Source of the DNA: Caldisericum exile_A
Lineage (GTDB): Bacteria; Caldisericota; Caldisericia; Caldisericales; Caldisericaceae
Direction of reading: 5' to 3'
DNA length: 64,000 nt
Assembly: GCF_047785965.1 (NCBI RefSeq)
Contig: NZ_JBLOBF010000003.1
Coordinates: 97,504-161,503 of the forward strand
Under the pieces are notes generated by a model. The model was given only the letters and a program-made list of their open reading frames with translations, was not told the DNA's origin and did no database searches. Of this stretch, positions 1-8,866 are shown piece by piece. Both the position numbers and the translations under genes were made by a program. The number at the start of each line of letters is the position of its first letter. Position 1 is the stretch's first letter.

Positions 1-23
1 CCTTAATACTCCCCCAAAACTGA

Positions 24-79
24 GGAGATTCCTCGCCTTCGGCTTCGGAACGACAAATGAAAATTGGCTTCAGAATGAC
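24..79. repeat. Dispersed repeat block A, copy 1
   Basis: A 56-bp segment that matches 15432-15487 with two mismatches by eye. It contains the near-palindrome CCTCGCCTTCGGCTTCGG. First of three blocks (A, B, C) shared in order by the two non-coding mosaics. Confidence 0.85.
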
Positions 80-87
80 ACAACGAG

Positions 88-146
88 TCATTTCGACGAA
101 CGTAGTGAGGAGAAATCTCCTCTTTTGGGGGTAGTTCGAAGGGGGA
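88..146. repeat. Dispersed repeat block B, copy 1
   Basis: A 59-bp segment that appears identical to 15574-15632. It starts with TCATTTCGACGAACGTAGTG and ends in a purine run. The segment includes GAGGAGAAATCTCCTC, which can fold back on itself. Confidence 0.88.
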
Positions 147-204
147 CTTTTACCCCTTCGATATAAAAAGAGGAGATATCTCGCTTCGCTCGATATGACA
201 ATTA

Positions 205-322
205 TTTTGAGGGGGCAACAACCTTCCTCAATACTTCCCCAAATAATAACTTTTCCTTGGGGATAAGTTAGAAAGGGGGCACCCCCTTTCTAATGGTTGA
301 TGGGGGACTTTTACCCCTTCGA
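205..322. repeat. Dispersed repeat block C, copy 1
   Basis: A 118-bp segment aligned without gaps to 15697-15814 with about four mismatches. It contains the strong inverted repeat AGAAAGGGGGC/GCCCCCTTTCT type sequence (GAAAGGGGGCACCCCCTTTC) near 271-290, able to form a G+C-rich hairpin. Confidence 0.88.
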
Positions 323-492
323 GTAATAAGAAATCTTCCCCTTTTGGGAAATTTCGAAGGGGTTTTTAACCCCTTCGATTAATGGGGATTCTTCATTGTA
401 ATAATTTTTAAAAATAACAAATCAAGATTATTTTTGCATTTTATTTATTATCTCAAACAAAGCGAAGGTGAGGGGTTTTCTTAAAACTCTTA

Positions 493-498
493 TATAAT
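493..498 (+). promoter_or_regulatory. -10 box of the phosphoesterase gene (leaderless)
   Basis: A perfect TATAAT ends six bases before the ATG at 505, so transcription should start at or within a base or two of the start codon. No Shine-Dalgarno sequence is present. No convincing -35 box is seen at the usual spacing. Confidence 0.6.
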
Positions 499-504
499 TG
501 AAGT

Positions 505-1242
505 ATGAGAATTGCGTTTGTGTCGGATATACATTCGAACATTGAGGCATTTTCCGTTGTACTTGATCTAATCAAAAAAAGAAAAGTCCAAAAGATTATG
601 AGTTGCGGTGATATTGTTGGATACGGCCCAGACCCAGAGGAGGCAATATCCATTTTTATTGAAAATGGAATTGTATCTGTCCGTGGCAATCATGATTCAG
701 GTGTTGTAGGGGATTCAATCCTATACGAATTTAACGAGTATGCAAGACTTGCACTTATATATACCAAAAGGAACATTTCGAAGGCAAGCGAGAATTTCCT
801 GAAGCGCTTACCTACAATGATTGAAAATGATGATTTTACTATTTTTCATGGATTTCCAAATCCTAAAAATCCTTTTAGGTATATCCTAAGTGAATTTGAT
901 GTGATGGAGGCTTTCTCGTATATAAGGACCAAAATTGCATTTTATGGACATACACATGTACCTTGCATTTGTAGAAATTCTCCTGAAAATATAATCGAAG
1001 TATTACCTCTATTAAGGCAAACAAAATTTAAGTTGGATAAGGATTATAGATATCTTATAAATGTTGGAAGTGTTGGACAACCAAGAGATGGCAACCCAAA
1101 AGGCGCATTTGTTATCTACGATAGCGAGGAATATTCTATTGAATTTATTAGATTCTCGTATAACATCGAAAAAGTTTACCAAAAAATAATAGAAAGAAAC
1201 TTGCCTTCTTATCTTGGTGAGAGATTATTTACTGGATTTTGA
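505..1242 (+). CDS. Calcineurin-like metallophosphoesterase
   Basis: A 245-aa cytoplasmic protein with the full two-metal phosphoesterase signature: D8-x-H10, G35-D36, G61-N-H63-D, H115 and G148-H-T-H151. It belongs to the YfcE/MJ0936-like group of single-domain phosphodiesterases or phosphatases. The natural substrate cannot be told from sequence. The first 11 residues already contain the metal-binding DxH, so the ATG at 505 must be the start or very close to it. It lies immediately downstream of a TATAAT box with no ribosome binding site, so the mRNA is probably leaderless. The gene is alone on this strand and its 3' end overlaps the convergent flippase-like gene by 18 bp. Confidence 0.9.
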   Translation: MRIAFVSDIHSNIEAFSVVLDLIKKRKVQKIMSCGDIVGYGPDPEEAISIFIENGIVSVRGNHDSGVVGDSILYEFNEYARLALIYTKRNISKASENFLKRLPTMIENDDFTIFHGFPNPKNPFRYILSEFDVMEAFSYIRTKIAFYGHTHVPCICRNSPENIIEVLPLLRQTKFKLDKDYRYLINVGSVGQPRDGNPKGAFVIYDSEEYSIEFIRFSYNIEKVYQKIIERNLPSYLGERLFTGF

Positions 1243-2292
1243 GGGTCTCTTTCTACTAAATAGTGTATCTAAAAATGTGGCAATTCCTCCTGCAATGAGC
1301 AAGAAATAATGAGTGAAAAATCTCCATGAAATAATGAATGTGCCTATCAAGGGGTTTGGTATGAGGCGAGAAAATAGTGCAAGAAGTTCAATCTCTGCTG
1401 TGCCGCTTCCACCTGGTGTTGGAATATATGCGGATGAGATATAGAAGATAATTGCAGTAATCACGATTTCAGGCCATGGCGACATAATTCCAAGTCCTCT
1501 CATAAGCACAACTGGTGTAAGAAGAATCATTCCCCACGAAAGAAAACTCAAAAAGAACACAAAATATAAGGTATCTCTTTTAAGTGAAAATATCTTATTT
1601 TTTGCAAGTTTATAGTCATTTACGGTTTTTTCTACCCATTCAATTGTTTTGTTTCGAGTCCTCTCCTTTACGATTTTTTTTAGAAATCTTGTATTAAGTG
1701 CCTTCTGTGTAATAACAAGTGCAAGGTCAGGCTTCAAAATCATAAAAAGTAGCGCTGAGAAAAGTATAAGAGTTATCACAATCCCCGTATCAATAAGGAT
1801 ATTTACTGCTTCTGATATGCCCCATGTAGGTTTTGCAATCAATATCCATATAGGCACAAAGAGAAACGCGCTCACTCTTACGAATGTTCCTATAAACATC
1901 TTTATCGAAATAATTGCAGCAGAATCACCTGGAGGTATTGCCTTTTCCTTTGAAAGAATGATCATTTGAACAGGTTCTCCACCACCTCCAGCAAAAGGAG
2001 TGATTCTTGAGATAAACCCACCTATAAGGAAAATCTTCATGGCCTCTTTCATTTCTATTGAATAGCCGAGTACTTTTGCAACTAATTTTATTGTATAGGC
2101 TTCAATAAACCAGTTCAAAAACATAAGGATAAAAGCAAAAGAAATGTACAAAAAATTAAAAGATTTTATGAGAGATAAAAAATCCCAGTTGTGAGTTAAA
2201 AGAGATATTAAAATAATACCTATAATACTTGCAAGAATTGCTAAAATTGTATCTCTTACAATTGTATTTTTACTTATAACTTTATCTTTCAT
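1225..2292 (-). CDS. YbhN/UPF0104-type membrane protein (flippase-like domain)
   Basis: About 355 aa with seven or eight hydrophobic segments. The C-terminal motif PTPGGSGTAEIELLALF is the hallmark of the lysylphosphatidylglycerol-synthase transmembrane/YbhN family, whose members are thought to move or modify lipid-linked substrates. There is no soluble synthase domain, so this is not a full MprF. An open frame extends upstream to 2433, but that part only reads mazG in another frame. The ATG at 2292 begins a typical positively charged N-terminus (MKDKVISK) and overlaps the mazG stop by 11 bp. Last gene of the pth-mfd-mazG operon. The substrate is unknown. Confidence 0.82.
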   Translation of the reverse strand: MKDKVISKNTIVRDTILAILASIIGIILISLLTHNWDFLSLIKSFNFLYISFAFILMFLNWFIEAYTIKLVAKVLGYSIEMKEAMKIFLIGGFISRITPFAGGGGEPVQMIILSKEKAIPPGDSAAIISIKMFIGTFVRVSAFLFVPIWILIAKPTWGISEAVNILIDTGIVITLILFSALLFMILKPDLALVITQKALNTRFLKKIVKERTRNKTIEWVEKTVNDYKLAKNKIFSLKRDTLYFVFFLSFLSWGMILLTPVVLMRGLGIMSPWPEIVITAIIFYISSAYIPTPGGSGTAEIELLALFSRLIPNPLIGTFIISWRFFTHYFLLIAGGIATFLDTLFSRKRPSKSSK

Positions 2293-3334
2293 TTTTCTTG
2301 ATTTTTTCCCAGGCTTTATCGATATCTTTTTGATCCTCTTCACTAAGTGATTTAAATTTGCGAACCCGCTCCATAAATTTCTGATATGAAATAAAAAGCG
2401 CATGTGCTGGATCAATTTGAAGGTAGCGAGCAAGATTCAAAACTGAAAAGAGTAAATCACCAATTTCCTCTTTGAGTGCATCATCTGAGGCCTTTTTAAC
2501 CTCGTTTAACTCTTCGAGGATTTTATCGTAAATTTCTTCTTTGTTTCTAAATTCAAGGCCAATGTATTTTGCCTCTTCTTGGAGATCTACCGTTGTAATA
2601 AAGCTTGCAAGGATTTTTGAAATATTTAGGTGTTTCTTTTTCTTTTTGTTGTTTTCCCAATCATTTAAGACCTCTTCAGGTGATTTTTCCTTCGTCTCTT
2701 TGAATACGTGGGGGTGTCTTTCATACATCTTATTAAAAAGTCCCTCTGCTATGCTTTCAAGGGTGAATTCGTTTGTTTCGCTTCCTATTTCTGCATGTAA
2801 AAGTATCTGAAGAAGTACATCGCCCAGCTCTTCTTCTACACCTTTTGGGTTTTGCTTTTTAATTTCCTCAATACATTCAAGAGGTTCTTCAACAAGTTCT
2901 GGAATAAGACTTTCATGCGTTTGTTTTGAATCCCACGGGCAGAGTTTCCGAAGTGTTCTGATCATAAGATATGTATAATAAAACTTTTCGATGTCTTTAT
3001 TTATCGCAAGAAAAGGGACGATTTCTTTAAATTTTTCTATTTCGGGTTTTAATTTTTCTGAAATTAAAATTTCGTTTGGGATTTGTTGTCTTTTATAAAT
3101 ATAGAACTTTGCAAGGATTTCATAAAATTCTTCAATATTGCTTGTGATAATTTGCGTTGGAAGATTTACTTTTTCAAGATATGAGAGGGTTATGAGGATA
3201 TCAAAGAACTGAGAATTTTTATCAAAATGAAAAACAAATTTTTTACTTTCGATCTGAGTGCCGTTTAAAACAACAAAGCACTTTGCATCACTTCTTAAAT
3301 CTTCATCATAAAAGAAGTTATTTAACCTTTTCAT
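2282..3334 (-). CDS. mazG: MazG-type nucleoside triphosphate pyrophosphohydrolase
   Basis: About 350 aa. Residues about 125-230 and 255-345 form two MazG repeats: the first has LRKLCPWDSKQTHESL, the acidic metal-binding run EEPLECIEEI and EELGDVLLQIL, and the second has a related EIGDLLFSVLNLARYL. MazG hydrolyses (d)NTPs to NMP and pyrophosphate and cleans up non-canonical nucleotides. The first roughly 115 residues do not belong to the MazG fold and I do not recognise them. They sit where YabN-type proteins carry a methylase domain but show no methylase motif. Start: ATG 3334, or GTG two codons upstream at 3340. Both overlap the end of mfd, consistent with coupled translation. Confidence 0.85.
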   Translation of the reverse strand: MKRLNNFFYDEDLRSDAKCFVVLNGTQIESKKFVFHFDKNSQFFDILITLSYLEKVNLPTQIITSNIEEFYEILAKFYIYKRQQIPNEILISEKLKPEIEKFKEIVPFLAINKDIEKFYYTYLMIRTLRKLCPWDSKQTHESLIPELVEEPLECIEEIKKQNPKGVEEELGDVLLQILLHAEIGSETNEFTLESIAEGLFNKMYERHPHVFKETKEKSPEEVLNDWENNKKKKKHLNISKILASFITTVDLQEEAKYIGLEFRNKEEIYDKILEELNEVKKASDDALKEEIGDLLFSVLNLARYLQIDPAHALFISYQKFMERVRKFKSLSEEDQKDIDKAWEKIKKNER

Positions 3335-6300
3335 AGCCACTTAATAAGTGTAATACTTTTAGAGTATCTTGCAAGGGGAAGTTAACTTCAAAGGAAATAT
3401 AGTCTTCTCCAAATTGGATGCTTTTTGCAATTTTTGCGATGTTCATAAGGTCATCCACAGTGATTTTGCTTGTCTTTTCAATAACAATAAACACTCGCTT
3501 TCCTTCCTCATAAATTTCTTTTGCTTGAATTTCTCTTGCATGAACCATAATTTCACCAACTGTTAAAAGATTTCTTACTTCAATTGGAGGATAGCCAAAC
3601 TTATCGATAAGCTCGCCTTCAATTTTTCGAAGCTCATCTATTGACTCTGCCTGTGTAATTTTTCTGTAGTAGTTTATACGTTCTGCATTTAATGGTATGT
3701 ATGATTCCTTTATATAATAGCTTTCGTTTAATCTTACGGATATCTCTTTTATCTCATTTACGGTTTCGCCTGATAGCTCCTTAATTGCTTGATCCAATAA
3801 CGATAAGTACATATTATAACCGATAGAGATGATATGTCCGTGTTGTTCTTTACCAAGGATATTTCCTGCACCTCTTATTTCAAGATCCTTCATCGCAATT
3901 TTAAGGCCTGCACCTTCTTCTGAAAATTCTCTTATTGCCTCAAGGCGCTCTTCTGCAATTGCACTTAAGCTTTTTTCAGTATAGAAAAAGTATGCATATG
4001 CTTGTATTGATGACCTTCCAATACGCCCTCTAAGTTGGTACATTTGCGAAAGTCCAAAGTTCTCTGCTTCAATGACTATGAGTGTATTAACTGTTGGAAT
4101 ATCAAGGCCATTTTCAATGATTGTTGTTGCAACAAGCACATCGGTTTTTCCCTCATAGAAATCAAGCATTACATCTTCAATAACTTCCTTTCGCATTTTG
4201 CCGTGTGCTACAGCAACACGAGTGTTTGTGAGATTTTTTATGAATTCCGCAAAACCAAAAATTTTTTCAATATCGTTATAAACGACAAAGACTTGTCCTC
4301 CTCTTTTGATTTCATAATTTATGGCATTTTTCATCACTTCCACATTAAAAGGCATAGCAAATGTTTTAACTGGAATTCTTCCTGTTGGTGCAGTAAGGAT
4401 TAAAGAAACTGGGCGAAGTTTTATAAGGGAGGTATAAAGTGTTCTGGGGATTGGTGTTGCAGAAAGTGTTAGCACATCAACGCTTGCTCTCAACTCTTTT
4501 ATGATTTCTTTGTGTCTTACACCAAATTTTTGTTCCTCGTCAATAATGAGGAGCCCTACATCTTTCATTTCAACATCTTTTGAAAGAAGCCTATGAGTGC
4601 CAATTACTATATCAATTTTTCCTTCTTTAAGGTCTTTTAAAATCTCTTGCTCTTTTTTCGAATCTGTTAATCTTGAAAGCATTTCAATTCTTATAGGAAA
4701 TAGACGCAACCTTTCCCTGAATGTACGTTCATGTTGCATCGCAAGAATTGTTGTTGGAGCAAGCACCATTACCTTTTTTCCGTTAAGAACTACTCTGAAA
4801 GCTGCTCTTATGGCAACCTCGGTTTTTCCATAGCCAACGTCTCCTACGATAAGTCTATCCATAGGTTCGGTTCCTTCTAAATCAGCATAAACTTCTTCAA
4901 TTGCCTTCATCTGGTCTTCTGTAAGTTCATATGGGAAAGATAAATCAAGTATGCGTTCTTCCTGTGGATGAGGCTTAAATGGTGGGCGCCTGTAGATTTT
5001 TCTTTTTGCCTGTATGAGAAGTAATTTTTTTGCAAGTTCTTTTGCAGATTCTTTTGCCTTTTCTTTTGTTTTTGCCCATTCATTTCCTCTAAGTGAGTTT
5101 AGACTTACGATTCTTCTGTCGCCTATGTATTTTTCTACAAAGCCAATCCTCTCTAACGGGACATATAGTTTTTCTCCGTCTCTATATTCAATGAGGAGAA
5201 ATTCTTTTGGTGGATCTCCTAATTTTGCAAGCCCCCTAAAAATACCAATGCCAAAGTCTCTATGTACGACAAGGTCACCTTCTTTGAGCTCTTCAAGTGA
5301 AACAATTTCCTTTGAGGATACAATTTTTTTTGGTCTCTTTGTTGGCTCAATATGGAAGAAAAGCTCCCTATCAGTGAGGACAACAATTTTATCTGATTCA
5401 AAGCCTCTATCCAAAAAGCCTTCTTGAACACAGATTCCTAATGCTTCATCAAGGTCTGTTTTATAGGGAAGTTCATATGCATTTAAAATTTCTTTAACTC
5501 TTTCTGTATTTTCAGTTTTTATAAGTATTAGTCGCCTATTTTTTTCTTTAATGAGGATGTCTTTTAAATTTCCAAGCATGATTAAACTTTCCGAAAGTTC
5601 CTTTGTGTGAAAATCAAGCGCATTTTCTGGGAAATTTCCAAACTCAATTATTTTTTTATTTGAAAGAAGATTATCAATCGTTTCTTCGATGGATTCATAG
5701 TCGATTAGATTTCCGTAATTTTCTTTCTGGTTTGTTATAAACTCCTTAACACCTTCAAGGAATTTGTTAATATTAACATCAAAAAAGACGATAAGGTAGT
5801 CTCTTGTATAATCAAGGATTGTGCGGTATGTAAAATAGAAGCCATTTTTAAGAAACTTTGGATAGAAGTTAAGGCCGAAATTTCTTGAGTTTTTTAACTC
5901 TTCGATGTCTTTGAGGACAACATCCTCTACAAACTCATTTTCATTTTTGAGTTTTTGCTGCACAGTTTTTTCAATCTGTTCGATTTCTTTTTCTTCGATG
6001 TATTTAATAGAGGAGATTGTTATTTCTTCTATTTTTTCTTCTGCAAGCAAAAGTTCACTTAAGAATGCAATTTTTTCAACACGGTCAAAGTCAAGCTGAA
6101 TTCTTATAGGCTTTTCATAATTAAAGGGAAATATGTCTATAATTGCTCCTTTTACTGAAAATTCGCCCTGATGCTCAATCTCGGGGACTCTTTCGTAGCC
6201 AAAATTGGTAAGAATATTTGTTAAATTTGTTAATGATATTGTATCATTAAGGCTAATTTTAAGCTCTTTAATAGAATCTTCGCTTGGGGTGAAGTCAAAA

Positions 6301-6620
6301 ATGCCTTTAAGTGTTGTTATGATGGTTTTTGAATTTTTAAGATCTTTAATTGCTTTTTTCTTTTTAAAAATGGTTTCTTTGCTTGAATATCCAACTTCAT
6401 AGGGAAAAAGTCCGAATTCATTAAAAACAATTCCTTCTTTAAAAATTTTTGCAAGCTTTTCGAGATTATCACTTTCAGTTATTATTATTGTTCGTGTATC
6501 AAGTTCGTTTATAATAGCACTGAGAACCCCCGTTAATGTCGAATTTATTTTTATATGGCGTTCATTTTTAATGAAATTTATGTAGAAATTTGCATTTTCT
6601 ACAATATTTTTAAGCCTCAT
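3318..6620 (-). CDS. mfd: Transcription-repair coupling factor Mfd
   Basis: A 1100-aa DNA translocase that removes stalled RNA polymerase and recruits UvrABC. An N-terminal UvrB-like region (about 1-330) is followed by a CarD-type RNA-polymerase-interacting domain (EGDLVVHRDFGIGIFRGL, near 445-465). The superfamily 2 motor has Walker A GDVGYGKTE near 595, a DEEQ box followed by KFGVRHKE, motif III TLSATPIPRTLY, and QLRGRIGRS in the second RecA lobe. A C-terminal TRCF domain follows. Length is slightly below the E. coli protein (1148). Its ATG overlaps the pth stop as ATGA, so translation is probably coupled. Confidence 0.97.
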   Translation of the reverse strand: MRLKNIVENANFYINFIKNERHIKINSTLTGVLSAIINELDTRTIIITESDNLEKLAKIFKEGIVFNEFGLFPYEVGYSSKETIFKKKKAIKDLKNSKTIITTLKGIFDFTPSEDSIKELKISLNDTISLTNLTNILTNFGYERVPEIEHQGEFSVKGAIIDIFPFNYEKPIRIQLDFDRVEKIAFLSELLLAEEKIEEITISSIKYIEEKEIEQIEKTVQQKLKNENEFVEDVVLKDIEELKNSRNFGLNFYPKFLKNGFYFTYRTILDYTRDYLIVFFDVNINKFLEGVKEFITNQKENYGNLIDYESIEETIDNLLSNKKIIEFGNFPENALDFHTKELSESLIMLGNLKDILIKEKNRRLILIKTENTERVKEILNAYELPYKTDLDEALGICVQEGFLDRGFESDKIVVLTDRELFFHIEPTKRPKKIVSSKEIVSLEELKEGDLVVHRDFGIGIFRGLAKLGDPPKEFLLIEYRDGEKLYVPLERIGFVEKYIGDRRIVSLNSLRGNEWAKTKEKAKESAKELAKKLLLIQAKRKIYRRPPFKPHPQEERILDLSFPYELTEDQMKAIEEVYADLEGTEPMDRLIVGDVGYGKTEVAIRAAFRVVLNGKKVMVLAPTTILAMQHERTFRERLRLFPIRIEMLSRLTDSKKEQEILKDLKEGKIDIVIGTHRLLSKDVEMKDVGLLIIDEEQKFGVRHKEIIKELRASVDVLTLSATPIPRTLYTSLIKLRPVSLILTAPTGRIPVKTFAMPFNVEVMKNAINYEIKRGGQVFVVYNDIEKIFGFAEFIKNLTNTRVAVAHGKMRKEVIEDVMLDFYEGKTDVLVATTIIENGLDIPTVNTLIVIEAENFGLSQMYQLRGRIGRSSIQAYAYFFYTEKSLSAIAEERLEAIREFSEEGAGLKIAMKDLEIRGAGNILGKEQHGHIISIGYNMYLSLLDQAIKELSGETVNEIKEISVRLNESYYIKESYIPLNAERINYYRKITQAESIDELRKIEGELIDKFGYPPIEVRNLLTVGEIMVHAREIQAKEIYEEGKRVFIVIEKTSKITVDDLMNIAKIAKSIQFGEDYISFEVNFPLQDTLKVLHLLSGYEKVK

Positions 6621-7186
6621 TGGTTAAATTCTCTTTGGGCTACCTCAACGCCTTTTGAAATAATTGTTTCAATTGCCCTAACTGATCTTTTTATAGCATC
6701 TGTGATTGCAAACTTTTCATCTTTCCCAAACTCTTCAAGAACATAATTTACAACTTCGTTTTTATTTTGAGGTCTTCCAATTCCAATACGAACCCTTATG
6801 ATTGGGTCTTCTACAAGTTCCTTTATTGATCTTACACCTTTATGCCCCGCATCTTTCCCACCGACCTTAATTCGTATGATACCCAAAGGTAAATCAAGAT
6901 CATCGTGAATTACAATGACATGTGTTGGTGGCACAATAAATCCATCCATAAGTTGCTTTACAGCCCTTCCAGATAGATTCATATATGTTAACGGCTTTGC
7001 AAGAATTACATTATATTCATTTCCATCAATAAAAACAGTGCCTTTCCCATAAATGGAATTAAGTTTGGCAAAATTTACCTTTATTTTCCATACTTTTGAA
7101 AGTTCATCAATTGCCATAAAACCAACATTATGGCGTGTGTTCTCGTATTCTTTTCCGATGTTTCCAAGTCCTATTATCAAATGCAT
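6617..7186 (-). CDS. pth: Peptidyl-tRNA hydrolase
   Basis: A 189-aa enzyme that frees tRNA from prematurely released peptidyl-tRNA. Diagnostic residues are present: N9 and Y14 in GLGNIGKEY, the catalytic H19 in TRHN, N70 in LTYMN and the D95-D96 pair in IHDDLDLPLG. The pth-mfd order is common in bacteria. It is the first gene of its operon. A TTAACA-16-TATAAT promoter (7222-7195) ends eight bases before the ATG, and there is no Shine-Dalgarno sequence, so this appears to be a leaderless mRNA. Confidence 0.97.
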   Translation of the reverse strand: MHLIIGLGNIGKEYENTRHNVGFMAIDELSKVWKIKVNFAKLNSIYGKGTVFIDGNEYNVILAKPLTYMNLSGRAVKQLMDGFIVPPTHVIVIHDDLDLPLGIIRIKVGGKDAGHKGVRSIKELVEDPIIRVRIGIGRPQNKNEVVNYVLEEFGKDEKFAITDAIKRSVRAIETIISKGVEVAQREFNQ

Positions 7187-7194
7187 ACCAACTT

Positions 7195-7222
7195 ATTATA
7201 ATCTACTAATTAATTTTGTTAA
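7195..7222 (-). promoter_or_regulatory. Promoter of pth operon
   Basis: TTAACA (7222-7217), 16-bp spacer, TATAAT (7200-7195) on the minus strand. Eight bases separate the -10 box from the ATG at 7186, which places the expected transcription start at the start codon. Confidence 0.7.
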
Positions 7223-7249
7223 AAATGTGAAAATTTACTTATTTTATGC

Positions 7250-7276
7250 TTGATTTTTTTGAGTAGTGTATATAAT
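7250..7276 (+). promoter_or_regulatory. Promoter of pilus operon
   Basis: TTGATT (7250-7255), 15-bp spacer, TATAAT (7271-7276). The predicted start near 7283 coincides with the AAGGGG ribosome binding site (7284-7289) before the ATG at 7293, so the leader would be only about ten bases long. Confidence 0.55.
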
Positions 7277-7292
7277 TTTATCAAGGGGAAAT

Positions 7293-8468
7293 ATGAGAAA
7301 GGGATATATACTTATAGTTACAACATTCATTATAGCGGCGATGCTTACAGGTCTTTTATATGCAACGAATATATGGATGAGGACTCACTCAACTGAACTT
7401 TCTGAAATAACACAGCGCGAAATTGCACTTTATGTGGCTCAATATGGTATAAATGAGATGATTTATAATCTTAATGTTGGAGTAACTTACACTAACGGAC
7501 AATCTATAAGCGGAACTACCCCAAGCGGTTACCAATACACAGCAACCTATTATACAAATGATACATTCGGAGGAGTCGCATACATTAAAGGTGTTGGAAT
7601 TGCAGGAAATTTTACAAGGACTGTTTATGCTTCAATTACAAGAGGGACATCTGAAGCGTTTAAATATTGTCTTTATACAAGCAATGGAGGATTTACAAAA
7701 ACCAATAGCAATGCTCCAAATACTATTACAATGAATAACCCTATTTATGGATTAACCTATAATACAAGCTCAGCGGTTGTGCCAGAACCAGATTTTAACC
7801 AGTATACAAATCCAAATAATTATCCTCCAAATACATTTATCCCAATAAACACTAAAAAGAATTATAATTTTACAGTTTTTAGCTATAAAGATAAAGTTGT
7901 CTTTATTAATTATATGGGGAACAACACTAATGGAACGCTTACAGTTGACTTTGGGGATCCCTCAGCAACAAGCATAAATATAACAATCATAACAAATTTT
8001 CCCATTGTGAACTTTATCCATTTAGGAACAGATCCTATTTGGGGGATTTTTGGTAGAAACTTTACTTGGAATCCTGTAAGTTATAATTCAACTACTAAAT
8101 ATCCTGTATTTATTCATAAACCAACACTTACTTCCAGAAGCAGTGTAAATCTTAACCTTGACTATCAAGGAAACGATGGCAATACTTTTACCATAAACGG
8201 GCTTTTTTACTCAAATTCAAATGTATCTATTGCATATGGTAGTTATTGGGGTTTTGTTGATTTTAAGGCGTCACTTTTTGCAAAAAGTTTAACGACAGAC
8301 TGGGATTATTTAGAAACGGATTATTATGGTGATATGAATGGCGATGGAAGATTTACAACTGAAACTATTTTTGACTATACTGTTGACTCATACAAATATC
8401 CACCACCCTACTTTAATATGAATACTGGCTCATCATACCTTGTTCCTTCTTATAGGGAGGAATACTAA
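7293..8468 (+). CDS. PilX/GspK-like pilus assembly protein
   Basis: A 391-aa protein with a single N-terminal hydrophobic helix (MRKGYILIVTTFIIAAMLTG...) and a large Ser/Thr/Asn-rich extracytoplasmic region. The helix resembles a PilX- or GspK-type minor pseudopilin: it has a Gly after the basic start but lacks the Glu at position +5 of normal prepilins. Near the C-terminus DMNGDGRF resembles a calcium-binding DxNxDG loop, as found in dockerins and in some pilus tip proteins. The ATG at 7293 is preceded by AAGGGG; a GTG at 7266 would lie upstream of the likely transcript. First gene of the pilus operon. The stop overlaps the next start as TAATG. The PilX assignment rests on position and topology. 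Confidence 0.65.
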   Translation: MRKGYILIVTTFIIAAMLTGLLYATNIWMRTHSTELSEITQREIALYVAQYGINEMIYNLNVGVTYTNGQSISGTTPSGYQYTATYYTNDTFGGVAYIKGVGIAGNFTRTVYASITRGTSEAFKYCLYTSNGGFTKTNSNAPNTITMNNPIYGLTYNTSSAVVPEPDFNQYTNPNNYPPNTFIPINTKKNYNFTVFSYKDKVVFINYMGNNTNGTLTVDFGDPSATSINITIITNFPIVNFIHLGTDPIWGIFGRNFTWNPVSYNSTTKYPVFIHKPTLTSRSSVNLNLDYQGNDGNTFTINGLFYSNSNVSIAYGSYWGFVDFKASLFAKSLTTDWDYLETDYYGDMNGDGRFTTETIFDYTVDSYKYPPPYFNMNTGSSYLVPSYREEY

Positions 8469-8866
8469 TGAAAAGAAGGGGTCTTACTCTTATTGAAATG
8501 GCGATTTCTATTGCACTTATTTCTATCGTCGTGATATGGTCTTTGAATATATTAACAAATCTTGGGAAGGGTTCTTCCACTTCATCTGATATAGTTATAG
8601 GAACAACACTTGCATCTCAAAAAATAGAAGAATTAAAAGGATACAATTATCAAGAACTGTCAAGTCTTCAAACTCCTTTAACAGGTACTTTCCCATCGCC
8701 ATATGATGCCTTTACTTACAGGATTGATTTCACATCTTCAAGCACTTCTAACGGATATTACATTAGGAGAGGCACAATTTCTATATTTAAAAATGGAAAT
8801 CTTATTATAAAAATGGATGCAAATTTTGTAAGGAGAGTTTCAGATGGTGCAAATATCGGGTTATAA
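8468..8866 (+). CDS. Type IV minor prepilin, PilV-like
   Basis: A 132-aa prepilin. The leader is MKRRG with cleavage expected after Gly5, and the mature N-terminus LTLIEMAISIALISIVVIW carries the conserved Glu at +5. The following ASQKIEELK segment is typical of PilV-like minor pilins. It starts inside the stop codon of the previous gene and overlaps the next prepilin by 23 bp. It needs a prepilin peptidase, which is not encoded in this window. Confidence 0.8.
   Translation: MKRRGLTLIEMAISIALISIVVIWSLNILTNLGKGSSTSSDIVIGTTLASQKIEELKGYNYQELSSLQTPLTGTFPSPYDAFTYRIDFTSSSTSNGYYIRRGTISIFKNGNLIIKMDANFVRRVSDGANIGL

Larger units (their letters stand above)
1..504. repeat. Repeat-rich non-coding mosaic, left copy
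   Basis: No credible gene lies here. Bases 1-372 are made of short G+C-richer modules that recur at 15215-15960, in the same order but with different spacing. The modules include purine-rich runs such as GAGGGGGC, the phrase CAATACTTCCCC, and imperfect palindromes built around TTCGAACGAA or TTCGACGAACG. Bases 373-504 return to the A+T-rich style of the genome and carry the promoter of the phosphoesterase gene. Short reading frames across the block are by-products of the repeats. Confidence 0.85.

Noticed and set aside
1..372. CRISPR array
   Set aside because: The repeats are few, of different kinds, unevenly spaced and shared as blocks with a second locus. There is no regular repeat-spacer pattern and no cas gene in the window.
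453..689. Minus-strand frame of 78 codons over the start of the phosphoesterase gene
   Set aside because: It is antisense to conserved metal-binding motifs on the plus strand and has no start signals.
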